Positions 15,887 to 24,104 of a stretch of 33,440 nt of DNA are shown one piece after another (within the stretch, counting starts at the first letter, position 1; each line of letters starts with the position of its first letter). The DNA is from Stenotrophomonas maltophilia (lineage in GTDB: Bacteria; Pseudomonadota; Gammaproteobacteria; Xanthomonadales; Xanthomonadaceae). Location of the stretch: the NCBI RefSeq assembly GCF_013464915.1, contig NZ_RAVT01000061.1, positions 11 through 33,450 of the forward strand. The letters are read 5' to 3'. A model generated the notes under the pieces. That model worked only from the letters and a program-made list of their open reading frames with translations, did not search any database and had not been told where the DNA came from. The position numbers and the translations under genes are program-made.

Positions 15887-17107
15887 ATGAATTTCCGTTC
15901 CGCCGCCACCGCCCTGGCCGCCACCCTGGTGGTGGGCCTGGCTTCCGCCCAGACGCCGCTGCCGACTCCGGCCACGCCGGCGCCCGCCGCCGCCGCTGCC
16001 GCCCCGGCCACCGTCGCCACTCCGCCGGCCCCGGCGCCGAGCGTGTCCAAGGCCTGGGTGCTGATGGATTACGCCACCGGCCAGGTGCTGGCTGGCGAAA
16101 ACGTCCACGAGCAGCTGGCCCCGGCCAGCATCACCAAGGTGATGACGTCCTACGTGATCGCCGCCGAGGTCAAGAACGGCAAGGTCCGTGCAGATGACCA
16201 GGTGATGATGAGCGAGCGCGCCTGGCGCGAAGGTGGCGCCGGTACCGATGGCAGCTACAGCGGCTTCCCGGTCAACCAGACTGCACGCCTGGAAGACATG
16301 GAAAAGGGCATGGCGATCCAGTCCGGCAATGACGCCGCGATCGCCCTGGCCGAACATGTGGCTGGCAGCGAAGAGGCCTTTGCCTCGCTGATGAACAGCT
16401 ACGCCGCCAAGATCGGCATGAAGGACTCGCACTTCGTCAACGCCCATGGCCTGACCGCGCAGGGCCACCACAGCACCGCCTACGACCTGGCGCTGCTGGG
16501 CCGCGCGATGGTGCGCGATTACCCGGAAACCTACGCGTACAACAAGATCAAGGAATTCCAGGTCGGCAACATCAAGCAGCCGAACCGCAACCTGCTGTTG
16601 TGGCGCGATGGCAGCGTGGACGGCATCAAGACCGGCCACACCTCCGAGGCCGGCTACTGCCTGATGAGCTCGGCCCAGCGCGGCGACCAGCGCCTGATCG
16701 CCGTGGTGCTGGGCGGTGCGTCTGAGAAGCAGCGTGCCGATGACAGCCTGGCCCTGCTGAACTGGGGCTTCCGCTTCTTCGAGACTCACCGCCTGTACGA
16801 ACCGGGCAAGGCCGTGGCCGAGCACAAGGTCTGGAAGGGCACCACCGACAAGGTGCAGCTGGGCGTGGCGCAGCCGATGCTGGTCAGCGTGCCGCGCGGC
16901 CGCTACAACGACCTGAAGCCGAGCATCGACGTGCCCAAGACCCTGGAAGCACCGTTCACCGCCGGGCAGCAGATCGGCACCGTGAAGGTCACCCTGGATG
17001 GCAAGGTCATCGCCGAGGCACCGCTGGTGGCCGTGGCTGCCGTCGAGCAGGCCGGCTTCTTCAAGCGCCTGTGGGACAGCTTCTGGATGTGGTGGGAATC
17101 GGAATGA
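15887..17107 (+). CDS. dacC: D-alanyl-D-alanine carboxypeptidase (PBP5/6 type)
   Basis: The enzyme removes the terminal D-Ala from peptidoglycan pentapeptides and so limits crosslinking. The 406-residue protein starts with a cleavable signal peptide, then an Ala/Pro-rich spacer. Active-site motifs are SITK at 81-84, SGN at 146-148 and KTG at 248-250. A PBP5-type C-terminal beta domain follows, and the last residues (GFFKRLWDSFWMWWE) form the amphipathic helix that anchors these enzymes to the outer face of the inner membrane. The frame is open upstream to 15608 inside rlpA, but the ATG at 15887 gives the signal peptide and has GGAG upstream. It could equally be named dacA. Confidence 0.95.
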   Translation: MNFRSAATALAATLVVGLASAQTPLPTPATPAPAAAAAAPATVATPPAPAPSVSKAWVLMDYATGQVLAGENVHEQLAPASITKVMTSYVIAAEVKNGKVRADDQVMMSERAWREGGAGTDGSYSGFPVNQTARLEDMEKGMAIQSGNDAAIALAEHVAGSEEAFASLMNSYAAKIGMKDSHFVNAHGLTAQGHHSTAYDLALLGRAMVRDYPETYAYNKIKEFQVGNIKQPNRNLLLWRDGSVDGIKTGHTSEAGYCLMSSAQRGDQRLIAVVLGGASEKQRADDSLALLNWGFRFFETHRLYEPGKAVAEHKVWKGTTDKVQLGVAQPMLVSVPRGRYNDLKPSIDVPKTLEAPFTAGQQIGTVKVTLDGKVIAEAPLVAVAAVEQAGFFKRLWDSFWMWWESE

Positions 17108-17130
17108 GCCACGCCCCGGCGTGGTGAATG

Positions 17131-17156
17131 AAAAGGCCGGCGAATGCCGGCCTTTT
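17131..17156 (+). terminator. Rho-independent terminator after dacC
   Basis: AAAAGGCCGGC (17131-17141) pairs with GCCGGCCTTTT (17146-17156) around a 4-nt loop. A-rich and T-rich flanks make it able to work in both directions. Confidence 0.9.
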
Positions 17157-17175
17157 TGTTTCGGGCGGGATGTCG

Positions 17176-17249
17176 GTAGTGCCGGCCGCTGGCCGGCTCC
17201 CCATGAACCCATCCGGAGATGGCAGCAGCCGGCCAGCGGCCGGCACTAC
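17176..17249. repeat. SMAG-type GTAG palindromic repeat pair
   Basis: Half-elements with the CCGGCCGCTGGCCGG palindrome run from GTAG (17176) to CTAC (17249), between dacC and the converging LpxR-like gene. Confidence 0.9.
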
Positions 17250-17250
17250 C

Positions 17251-17423
17251 CTCAGCCCCTCGCTTACAGCGAGCGATGCAATAGCCGGTGTGCCGACCAA
17301 CGGTCGGCACCTACCCGCTTCACCCTCAGCCCCTCGCTTACAGCGAGCGATGCAATAACCGGTGTGCCGACCAACGGTCGGCACCTACCCGCTTCACCCT
17401 CAGCCCCTCGCTTACAGCGAGCG
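17251..17423. repeat. 74-bp tandem repeat reaching into the lpxR-like 3' end
   Basis: Two nearly identical 74-bp units (17251-17324, 17325-17398; one visible difference, AATAG versus AATAA) are followed by a 25-bp partial unit (17399-17423). Each unit has a CTCGCT/AGCGAG hairpin and a GTGCCGACC/GGTCGGCAC hairpin. The partial unit contains the stop codon (17412-17414) and last three codons of the minus-strand gene. Confidence 0.88.
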
Positions 17424-18485
17424 GCTGATGGTGAAGCTGCCGAAAACCGGCGACTGGCGCTGGCCATTGAACTCGCGGGTGCTGTGGTAGCGCGCCACTG
17501 CGAACTTCCAGCGCCCGCGCATCACCGCGATGCCGTAGCCGCCCTGGGCGACCACGTGGCGCTTGTCCACGCTGTGGCTGTTGCGGAAGGTATTGCCGTC
17601 CAGGGTGATGTCGCGGATCACCCATGCCGCGTCGGTGGTCGCAAACAGGTGCCAGGACCAGCCGCTGGGGCGGCCACCACGGGTCGGCGCGGTGTTCTCG
17701 CCGGCCGGGCGCAGCGGCGTGCTGCCGAAGTCGTCGGGCAGCTTCCAGCCGAAGCGCACTTCGCCACCGGCGTTGGCCTTGGTTTCCAGGTTGCCGATCG
17801 CACCACCATAGTGGCTGATCGCATCCCAGCCCCAGCCGCCGGCATTGACGCTGGCATCGGCCGGCCAGCGGCGCATGCGCTCGTGGGTCAGCATGAACAC
17901 CGGCTCGTTGTGCAGCTGGTTGTCCCAGCCCTCGAACTTCTTGTCGTTGAGGATGTTGTGCACGGCATCCTGCACCTGCTTGCCCTGCGCCCAGGGCCCG
18001 ACCACGCCCACGGCCAGCTGGGTGGTCTGCAGGCGGTCGCCGCTGCGTGCGTTGAAACCGAAGCTGGCCAGCAGCACGCCGGCATACGGGCGGTCATCCT
18101 CGATCAGGTCGCGGCGGGTCGGGTCGGTCGGGGTGAAGATGCCCTGGCCGATGCTGAAGATCATGTTCTGCTGCTCGAACTTGCCGGGGTGCAGGCCTTC
18201 CAGGTACTGGTTCACCCAGCGCGCCATGCGCGGCAGGCAGGGGTCGTCGGTGTAGTCGACCAGGTTGGGCGAGACCAGGGTCAGCTGCGCGCCGTTGGTA
18301 TAGCCCTGGTCCTGGTGGCGGCCACCAAACAGGTCGTTGTCGACGCGGAAGTTGATCTGCGGCGGGTGGTCGCGCATCGCGTCCGGGCCACATTGTTCGG
18401 CCGCCTGGGCGACAAGGGGGAGGGTGGCGGCCAGCAGGCCGGACAGCCCGAGGACTGCGACGCTACGCATGGATGGAATGCTCAT
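17412..18485 (-). CDS. lpxR: LpxR-like outer-membrane lipid A deacylase (DUF2219)
   Basis: The family removes the 3'-acyloxyacyl group from lipid A at the outer membrane, usually with calcium, which changes how the envelope reacts to antimicrobial peptides and host receptors. The 357-residue product has a signal peptide (cleavage after AQA near residue 28), then the family's N-terminal pattern with NDLFGG and QGYTNG, and the DRPYAG motif near residue 129. The remainder is consistent with a 12-strand beta-barrel and ends FGSFTISRSL. Two close ATG starts (18485, 18470) are possible; neither has a clear Shine-Dalgarno. It is the only minus-strand gene within the rlpA-dac-lip cluster, so it looks like an insertion into that order. 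Substrate is inferred from family. Confidence 0.82.
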   Translation of the reverse strand: MSIPSMRSVAVLGLSGLLAATLPLVAQAAEQCGPDAMRDHPPQINFRVDNDLFGGRHQDQGYTNGAQLTLVSPNLVDYTDDPCLPRMARWVNQYLEGLHPGKFEQQNMIFSIGQGIFTPTDPTRRDLIEDDRPYAGVLLASFGFNARSGDRLQTTQLAVGVVGPWAQGKQVQDAVHNILNDKKFEGWDNQLHNEPVFMLTHERMRRWPADASVNAGGWGWDAISHYGGAIGNLETKANAGGEVRFGWKLPDDFGSTPLRPAGENTAPTRGGRPSGWSWHLFATTDAAWVIRDITLDGNTFRNSHSVDKRHVVAQGGYGIAVMRGRWKFAVARYHSTREFNGQRQSPVFGSFTISRSL

Positions 18486-18788
18486 GGGGAAGGGGGCGGT
18501 TGTCTGTCGTTCTATGCAACGACACGGTACGCGTGAGTACGTGACGGAACGAGCGCTTTCCGATCACTTGTCTGTTCCGAAAACAACATTGTCCGGCGGA
18601 CACAATTCGTTACATGCGTGCGATCGGTGCCATGCCCGGATCCGGCCGGCAGGGTGCCGGTTCCAGTCAGCTGGTGTTTGGCCACCACAGGGCGCCGCCG
18701 CTCCCCGCAACGCAGCGGCTCGCCCGTGCCGCCTTTGACTTTGATGAATACTCTTGGGTTTGTTGCCCTGCGGCCCGATAATGGGTCC
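18486..18788. other. Divergent intergenic region, lpxR-like and ybeD
   Basis: 303 bases separate two divergent starts. An AT-richer patch near 18555-18615 could hold the lpxR-side promoter, and there is an imperfect inverted repeat (ATTGTCC...GGACACAAT, about 18588-18607). The ybeD promoter is listed separately. No gene is evident. Confidence 0.5.
18754..18782 (+). promoter_or_regulatory. Probable promoter of ybeD, possibly leaderless
   Basis: TTGGGT (18754-18759) and GATAAT (18777-18782) are 17 nt apart; the -10 matches five of six positions. The predicted start falls on or next to the ATG at 18789, and no Shine-Dalgarno is present. Confidence 0.45.
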
Positions 18789-19067
18789 ATGGAAATCAAG
18801 TCCGACAACCCCGACCACGGCTTCCAGTTCCCCGGCCAGTTCGAGCTCAGCGCCATGGGCCCGGCCAACCGCGGCCTGGAACATGAGCTCCCCCGCCTGC
18901 TGCTGGCTGCCGGCATCGATGTCGTCAATGAACGCATCAGCTGGAAGCATTCCTCCAACGGCAAGTACGTGTCCGTCCGCATCGTGTTCAAGGCCGAGAG
19001 CCGCGAACAGTACGACCTGGCGCACCAGGCGCTGCGCGACCATCCGGAAGTGAAGTGGACGCTGTAG
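18789..19067 (+). CDS. ybeD: DUF493 family protein YbeD
   Basis: A 92-residue ACT-like-fold protein of the YbeD/DUF493 family, whose molecular role is not settled. The start [16 protein letters not shown] and the end HPEVKWTL are typical of the family, and the position between dac and lipB is conserved with E. coli. The frame is open upstream to 18618; the ATG at 18789 gives the family length. The 3' end overlaps the lipB start by 13 bases. The link to lipB points to a connection with lipoylation, by context only. Confidence 0.92.
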   Translation: MEIKSDNPDHGFQFPGQFELSAMGPANRGLEHELPRLLLAAGIDVVNERISWKHSSNGKYVSVRIVFKAESREQYDLAHQALRDHPEVKWTL

Positions 19068-19765
19068 CCGACAGCTGCCCGGCCGATGCCGCCCCGGAAG
19101 ACCGCGCGCCGCGTCCGGCGGTGGTCCGTGACCTCGGCCGCCAGGCGTACGAGCCGGTGTGGCGCGCCATGCAGCGCTTCACCGACCAGCGCAGTGACAC
19201 CGATGCCGACGAACTGTGGGTGGTCGAGCACGACCCGGTGTTCACCCTGGGCCAGGCCGGCAAGGACGAGCACGTGCTGGCGCCGGGCGATATCCCCGTG
19301 CTGCACGTGGACCGTGGCGGCCAGGTGACCTATCACGGCCCCGGCCAGATCGTGGTCTATCCGTTGCTGCGCCTGCCGCGGCTGGGCATCGGCGTGCGCG
19401 ACTACGTGTGCCGCATCGAGCAGGCCCTCATCGATACCCTGGGCGAGTGGAACATCGGCGCCGAACGCCGCGAGGGCGCCCCGGGCGTCTACGTCGGTGG
19501 CGCCAAGATCGCCGCGCTCGGCATCCGCGTGCGCCGCGGCTGCACCTTCCATGGCCTGGCCTTCAACGTGGCCATGGATCTGGAACCCTTCCACCGCATC
19601 AACCCCTGTGGCTACCAGGGGTTGCAGGTGACCTCGGTGGTAGACTTGGGCGGCCCCTCCGGGATGGAGGCCGTCAAGCCGGTGCTGCTGGACCACCTGG
19701 CCCGCCAGTTCGGCCTGCTGCTGCAGCACACCCCCGAACTGCCCGATCTTTCTGCGGCCGCCTGA
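19055..19765 (+). CDS. lipB: Octanoyl transferase LipB
   Basis: LipB moves octanoate from acyl carrier protein to the lipoyl domains of 2-oxoacid dehydrogenases and GcvH, the first step of lipoate synthesis. The 236-residue protein has the signature [12 protein letters not shown], the catalytic Lys K151 in GGAKIAALG, and the catalytic Cys C185 in INPCGY. The start is GTG at 19055, inside ybeD, which gives a slightly extended acidic N-terminus; no later ATG or GTG lies before the conserved region at a better site. lipA follows after 18 nt. Confidence 0.95.
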   Translation: MDAVADSCPADAAPEDRAPRPAVVRDLGRQAYEPVWRAMQRFTDQRSDTDADELWVVEHDPVFTLGQAGKDEHVLAPGDIPVLHVDRGGQVTYHGPGQIVVYPLLRLPRLGIGVRDYVCRIEQALIDTLGEWNIGAERREGAPGVYVGGAKIAALGIRVRRGCTFHGLAFNVAMDLEPFHRINPCGYQGLQVTSVVDLGGPSGMEAVKPVLLDHLARQFGLLLQHTPELPDLSAAA

Positions 19766-19783
19766 CCGCCCCCCGGAACTGCC

Positions 19784-20794
19784 ATGACTGAAACCACCGC
19801 CCGTTCCATTCCCCTGCAGATCGTGCAGGGCGACTCCCCGTCCGCCGCGCCTTTGCAGGCCGGGGTCAAGCAGCTGGGCGGTGACAAGATCAACCGCTCG
19901 CCGGTGCAGTTCGCCGACGCACCGGTGCTGCGCAAGCCGTCCTGGATCCGCGTGCGCATTCCTTCGGGCAATGCCGTGCAGAACCTGAAGGCCAAGCTGC
20001 GCGAGAACCGCCTGGTGACCGTGTGCGAGGAAGCCAGCTGCCCGAACATCCACGAGTGCTTCGGCCACGGCACCGCCACCTTCATGATCCTGGGCGAGGT
20101 CTGCACCCGCCGCTGCTCGTTCTGCGACGTGGCCCACGGCCGCCCGAAGCCGCCGGATGCCAACGAACCGGCCAGCCTCGGCCAGACCGTGGCCGACATG
20201 GGCCTGAAGTACGTGGTGGTGACCAGCGTCGACCGCGATGACCTGCGCGACGGCGGTGCCCAGCACTTCGTCGACTGCATCACCGCCATCCGCGAGAAGT
20301 CGCCGGGCACCCGCATCGAGGTGCTGACCCCGGACTTCCGTGGCAAGGGCCGCATGGAGCGCGCGCTGGAGATCCTGGCGCAGAACCCGCCGGATGTGTT
20401 CAACCACAACATCGAGACCGTGCCGGACCTGTACCGCAACGTGCGCCCGGGTGCGGACTACCAGTGGTCGCTGAACCTGCTGAAGAACTTCAAGGCACAG
20501 CACCCGGACGTGCCGACCAAGAGCGGCATCATGCTGGGCCTGGGCGAAGACTTCGAACAGATCAAGGCCACCATGCGCGACCTGCGCGCGCACGATGTGG
20601 ACATGATCACCATCGGCCAGTACCTGCAGCCGACCGCGCACCACCACCCGGTGCTGAAGTACTGGACCCCGGAAGACTACAAGGCGCTGGAAGACTACGG
20701 CTACGAGCTGGGCTTCAGCCACGTGGCCTCCGGCCCGATGGTGCGCTCGTCGTACCACGCCGACGTACAGGCCAAGGGCGCAGGGGTCTCCTGA
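19784..20794 (+). CDS. lipA: Lipoyl synthase LipA
   Basis: LipA is a radical SAM enzyme that inserts two sulfurs into protein-bound octanoyl groups made by LipB. In the 336-residue protein the auxiliary cluster ligands are C81, C86 and C92 (CX4CX5C), and the radical SAM cluster ligands are C107, C111 and C114 (CX3CX2C in CTRRCSFC). The C-terminal region contains the RSSYHA segment whose Ser ligates the auxiliary cluster in known LipA structures. It is cotranscribed with ybeD and lipB. A GGCGGGC/GCCCGCC hairpin (20802-20818) follows without a T tract. Confidence 0.97.
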   Translation: MTETTARSIPLQIVQGDSPSAAPLQAGVKQLGGDKINRSPVQFADAPVLRKPSWIRVRIPSGNAVQNLKAKLRENRLVTVCEEASCPNIHECFGHGTATFMILGEVCTRRCSFCDVAHGRPKPPDANEPASLGQTVADMGLKYVVVTSVDRDDLRDGGAQHFVDCITAIREKSPGTRIEVLTPDFRGKGRMERALEILAQNPPDVFNHNIETVPDLYRNVRPGADYQWSLNLLKNFKAQHPDVPTKSGIMLGLGEDFEQIKATMRDLRAHDVDMITIGQYLQPTAHHHPVLKYWTPEDYKALEDYGYELGFSHVASGPMVRSSYHADVQAKGAGVS

Positions 20795-20881
20795 CGCCCC
20801 AGGCGGGCGCGGCCCGCCACCTTCGGTGGGTGCAAACCGCCCTGGTGGGTGCGAACCTTGGTTTGTACACCTCTGCCTGCC

Positions 20882-20943
20882 GTAGAGCCGAACCCATGCT
20901 CGGCTGCTTGCTGCCGGCCAGCCGAGCATGGGCTCGGCTCTAC
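20882..20943. repeat. SMAG-type GTAG palindromic repeat pair
   Basis: Inverted half-elements with AGCCGAGCCCATGCTCGGCT-type palindromes run from GTAG to CTAC between lipA and prc. The rest of 20795-21089 shows small hairpins and no clear promoter for prc. Confidence 0.88.
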
Positions 20944-21089
20944 ATGCATTCACAATTTGCTACACCGGCCCCGCTAGGCTGGTTTTCCACCGAGCGCGGC
21001 CGGGTGACAAACCCGGCAACTTTCGGCACTGTCGCGGTGTCTGAACACCACGCAGTCTCCCCCTTGGCAAGGCGCCTCCGAGCACGTCA

Positions 21090-23267
21090 ATGAAATTCAA
21101 AGCCCCCGCATTCCTGATGGCCCTGGCGCTGGTCGCGCCGCTGGCGTTGGCGGCCAAGGCCGACTCGCCCGCGTTGCCCGCGGCGGCCACCGCCGACCAG
21201 GTGACCACCTCCAAGCTGGTCTACGGCCTGCTGTCCGACAGCCGCTACGCCTACCGCCCGCGCGCGCTGGACGAGGCCACCTCCAAGGACGTGTTCAAGC
21301 GCTATCTGGAAACGCTGGACGGCGGCAAGCAGTATTTCACCCAGGCCGACGTGGCGCGCTTCGCGCCCTTCGAAGCCAATATCTCTTCGGCCATCCGTGG
21401 CGGCGAGCTGGAGCCGGCGTTCCAGGTGTTCGCCGTCTACAAGCAGCGCGTCGGCGAGCGTGTGGCCTATGCGCGCAAGCTGCTCAAGCAGGAGCCGGAC
21501 TTCACCACCGACGAGCGCTTCGAGTACGACCGCAAGAAGGTGCCGTGGGCGGCCAGCAGCGCCGAACTGGACGAGCTGTGGCGCAAGTCGGTCAAGAACG
21601 ACTGGCTGCGCCTGAAGCTGGCCGGCAAGAAGCCGGATGACATCCGCAAGACGCTGGACAAGCGCTACGCGACGCTGGAGAAGTCGGTCAATGAACTGAA
21701 GGGCGAAGACGTCTTCCAGTTCTTCATGAACTCGTACACCAGCGCGGTCGATCCGCACACCGATTACTTCACCCCGCGCACCGCCGAGAACTTCAACCAG
21801 GCGATGTCGCTGTCGCTGGAAGGTATCGGTGCGCAGCTGCAGCGCCAGGACGACGTGGTGGTGATCCGCGAGATCATCGCCGGTGGCCCGGCGGCGGTGG
21901 ACGGCACGCTGAAGCCGGGTGACCGCATCGTCGGCGTTGGCCAGGGCAAGTCCGGCCTGGTCGAAGACGTGATCGGCTGGCGCATCGACGATGTCGTGGC
22001 CAAGATCCGCGGCGCCAAGGACACCCAGGTCAAGCTGGAGTTCATTCCGGCCGCCGAAGGTGCCGACGGCAAGCACCACACGCTGGTGCTGACCCGGCAG
22101 AAGGTGCGCCTGGCCGAACAGGCCGCCAAGGGCGAGACCATGACCATCCCGGCCGCCAACGGCGAGCCGGCGCGCAAGATCGGCGTGATCAAGCTGCCGA
22201 CCTTCTACCAGGACTTCGAAGGCCGTCGCCGCAATGCCGCCGACTACGCCTCGGCCACCCGCGACGTGGCCAAGCTGCTGGCCGGCTTCAAGAACGACAA
22301 GCTGGACGGCGTGGTGCTGGACCTGCGCAACAATGGCGGTGGTTCGCTGGATGAAGCGATTGAACTGACCGGACTGTTCATCGAACAGGGCCCGGTGGTG
22401 CAGGTGCGCGAGTCCGGTGGCCGCGTCACCGTCAACAGCGACCGCAACCAGGGCGTGGCGTGGGATGGCCCGCTGGCGGTGCTGATCAACCGTGGTTCGG
22501 CCTCGGCCTCGGAAATCTTCGCCGGCGCCATCCAGGACTACGGCCGTGGCCTGGTGATCGGTGAAACCAGCTTCGGCAAGGGCACCGTGCAGAACATCGT
22601 CGACCTCGACCGTTGGCCGAGTGGCGAGACCCAGCGCTTCGGCCAGGTCAAGCTGACCATTGCCCAGTTCTTCCGCATCAGCGGCAGCAGCACCCAGCAC
22701 AAGGGCGTGGTGCCGGACCTGGCCTTCCCGGCCAGCGTCGATGCCACCGAATTCGGCGAGAGCACCTACGACAACGCGCTGCCGTGGACCCGCATCGCCG
22801 CCGTGCCGCACACCCAGTACGGCAACTTCGCGCCGCTGCTGCCGAAGCTGGAAACCCGCCACGACACCCGTATCGCCACCGACAAGGAATTCCAGTGGTG
22901 GAATGAGGACGTGCAGCAGTTCCGCACCGAAGCGGCGAAGAAGTACATCTCGCTCAACGAGGCGACCCGTCGCGCTGAACGCGAGCGCCAGGACACCCAG
23001 CGCAAGGAGCGCCAGGTGCAGCGCAAGGAACTGGGCCTGGCCCTGGACCCGCTGGCCGATGACAGCAGCGATGACGGCCTGACCGGCAACGAGCGCGACA
23101 TCGTCAAGGATGCCGCGCGCGAGAAGGCTGCCGAGAAGCGTCCGGACCCGCTGCTGCGCGAGTCGGCCTCGATCCTGGCCGACGCGGTGAACCTGCTGGC
23201 CAACGACCGACCGCTGTCGGCGCAGGTGCTGCCGCAGTCCACCGGTGCCGGCCGCTGGGCTGACTGA
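21090..23267 (+). CDS. prc: Carboxy-terminal (tail-specific) protease Prc
   Basis: Prc is a periplasmic S41 serine protease that degrades or trims proteins from the C-terminus; known targets include murein hydrolases and penicillin-binding proteins, which suits this cell-wall neighbourhood. The 725-residue product has a signal peptide (cleavage after about residue 22), a helical N-terminal domain, a PDZ domain at about residues 230-330, and the S41 core. By alignment with E. coli Prc the Ser-Lys dyad is S472 (in GSASASE) and K497 (in FGKGT), keeping the 25-residue spacing. A charged Arg/Lys/Glu-rich C-terminal domain follows, as in long Prc proteins. It is a single gene closed by a terminator. 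Confidence 0.95.
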   Translation: MKFKAPAFLMALALVAPLALAAKADSPALPAAATADQVTTSKLVYGLLSDSRYAYRPRALDEATSKDVFKRYLETLDGGKQYFTQADVARFAPFEANISSAIRGGELEPAFQVFAVYKQRVGERVAYARKLLKQEPDFTTDERFEYDRKKVPWAASSAELDELWRKSVKNDWLRLKLAGKKPDDIRKTLDKRYATLEKSVNELKGEDVFQFFMNSYTSAVDPHTDYFTPRTAENFNQAMSLSLEGIGAQLQRQDDVVVIREIIAGGPAAVDGTLKPGDRIVGVGQGKSGLVEDVIGWRIDDVVAKIRGAKDTQVKLEFIPAAEGADGKHHTLVLTRQKVRLAEQAAKGETMTIPAANGEPARKIGVIKLPTFYQDFEGRRRNAADYASATRDVAKLLAGFKNDKLDGVVLDLRNNGGGSLDEAIELTGLFIEQGPVVQVRESGGRVTVNSDRNQGVAWDGPLAVLINRGSASASEIFAGAIQDYGRGLVIGETSFGKGTVQNIVDLDRWPSGETQRFGQVKLTIAQFFRISGSSTQHKGVVPDLAFPASVDATEFGESTYDNALPWTRIAAVPHTQYGNFAPLLPKLETRHDTRIATDKEFQWWNEDVQQFRTEAAKKYISLNEATRRAERERQDTQRKERQVQRKELGLALDPLADDSSDDGLTGNERDIVKDAAREKAAEKRPDPLLRESASILADAVNLLANDRPLSAQVLPQSTGAGRWAD

Positions 23268-23291
23268 TCCGGCAAGTGCATGTGTAACGGA

Positions 23292-23316
23292 GGGGCCGGC
23301 ATTGCCGGCCCCTTTT
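23292..23316 (+). terminator. Rho-independent terminator after prc
   Basis: GGGGCCGGC (23292-23300) pairs perfectly with GCCGGCCCC (23304-23312) around ATT, followed by TTTT. Confidence 0.88.
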
Positions 23317-23337
23317 CGTTTGGGCGCCTCGTTCACG

Positions 23338-23405
23338 GTAGCGCCGGGCCATGCCCGGCGGAAGCGCACGATCCACTTCGCTCGCCGGGCATGGCCCGGC
23401 GCTAC
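23338..23405. repeat. SMAG-type GTAG palindromic repeat pair
   Basis: Half-elements GTAGCGCCGGGCCATGCCC... and their inverse run from 23338 to CTAC at 23402-23405, between the prc terminator and the next gene. Confidence 0.88.
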
Positions 23406-23511
23406 CGGCGCATGAACCGCCAGCAACGTGGCAGGCGCGTGGCGCCGGTTTCGACCTGCCGCACACGGCTGCGGGACTACCCTTGGCGGTACCGTCCTCG
23501 CAGGAGTACCC

Positions 23512-24102
23512 ATGCGGGCCTCCCGTCTTTCCAGTGCTGTTGTGGCGCTTGGCAGCGCCCTGATCCTGTCGGCCTGTGGTGGCCGTGCCGCCGACAGTAC
23601 CCTGCTGCGCGAATCCTTCGATTCCGGCGATACCTTCTCGCGCACCGTCGATGGCCGCCCGGGGGATGCGTGTGAGGCTGCGCGGCGCACCCTGCTCAGC
23701 CAGGGCTATGCCATCGCCCGTTCCGACGCGGCGCAGGTGGAAGGCAACAAGAATTTCCAGCCGCGCGAGGACGATCACGAGCAGCTGGTGCTGCGTATTT
23801 CCTGCGCACCGCGGGGGAACCAGACGCTGGTATTCGTCAGTGCCGTGCAGGATCGCTACGCGTTGAAGAAGAGTCCGACCTCGGCCAGTGTCGGTGTCGG
23901 TGCGCTCGGATCCGTATCGCTGCCGTTCGGCAGCAATGACGACTCGCTGGTGAAAGTGGCCAGCAGCACGGTCACCGACGCCGAGTTCTATCGTCGCTTC
24001 TTCCAGCGCCTGCAACAGTACCTTCCGGCGGAGGCAGGCAAGCCCGTGCCGCCCGCGGCCACACCCCCGGAGCCCACACCGGCCAGCACGGACCAGGGTT
24101 GA
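23512..24102 (+). CDS. Predicted lipoprotein, DUF2242-like
   Basis: A 196-residue predicted lipoprotein: MRAS, hydrophobic run, LSAC with the lipidated Cys near residue 22. The segment with FDSGDTFSRTV and the ACEAARRTLLSQGY stretch resemble what I recall of the DUF2242 family in Xanthomonadaceae and Pseudomonas, whose function is unknown. The C-terminus is a Pro/Ala/Thr-rich tail. The frame is open upstream to 23428, but the ATG at 23512 has a good AGGAG 7 nt before it and yields the signal peptide. Its stop lies just before or within the start region of the next gene, so they probably form an operon. Confidence 0.78.
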   Translation: MRASRLSSAVVALGSALILSACGGRAADSTLLRESFDSGDTFSRTVDGRPGDACEAARRTLLSQGYAIARSDAAQVEGNKNFQPREDDHEQLVLRISCAPRGNQTLVFVSAVQDRYALKKSPTSASVGVGALGSVSLPFGSNDDSLVKVASSTVTDAEFYRRFFQRLQQYLPAEAGKPVPPAATPPEPTPASTDQG

Positions 24103-24104
24103 TC

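Noticed and set aside
17251-17423. CRISPR array
   Set aside because: The units are directly adjacent 74-bp tandem repeats with no variable spacers, and no cas gene is nearby.
20975-20980. TAGGCT upstream of prc as a shared -10 motif with mreB and the kinase gene
   Set aside because: Three occurrences of one hexamer in this much intergenic sequence are near chance, and prc lacks a -35 at suitable spacing.
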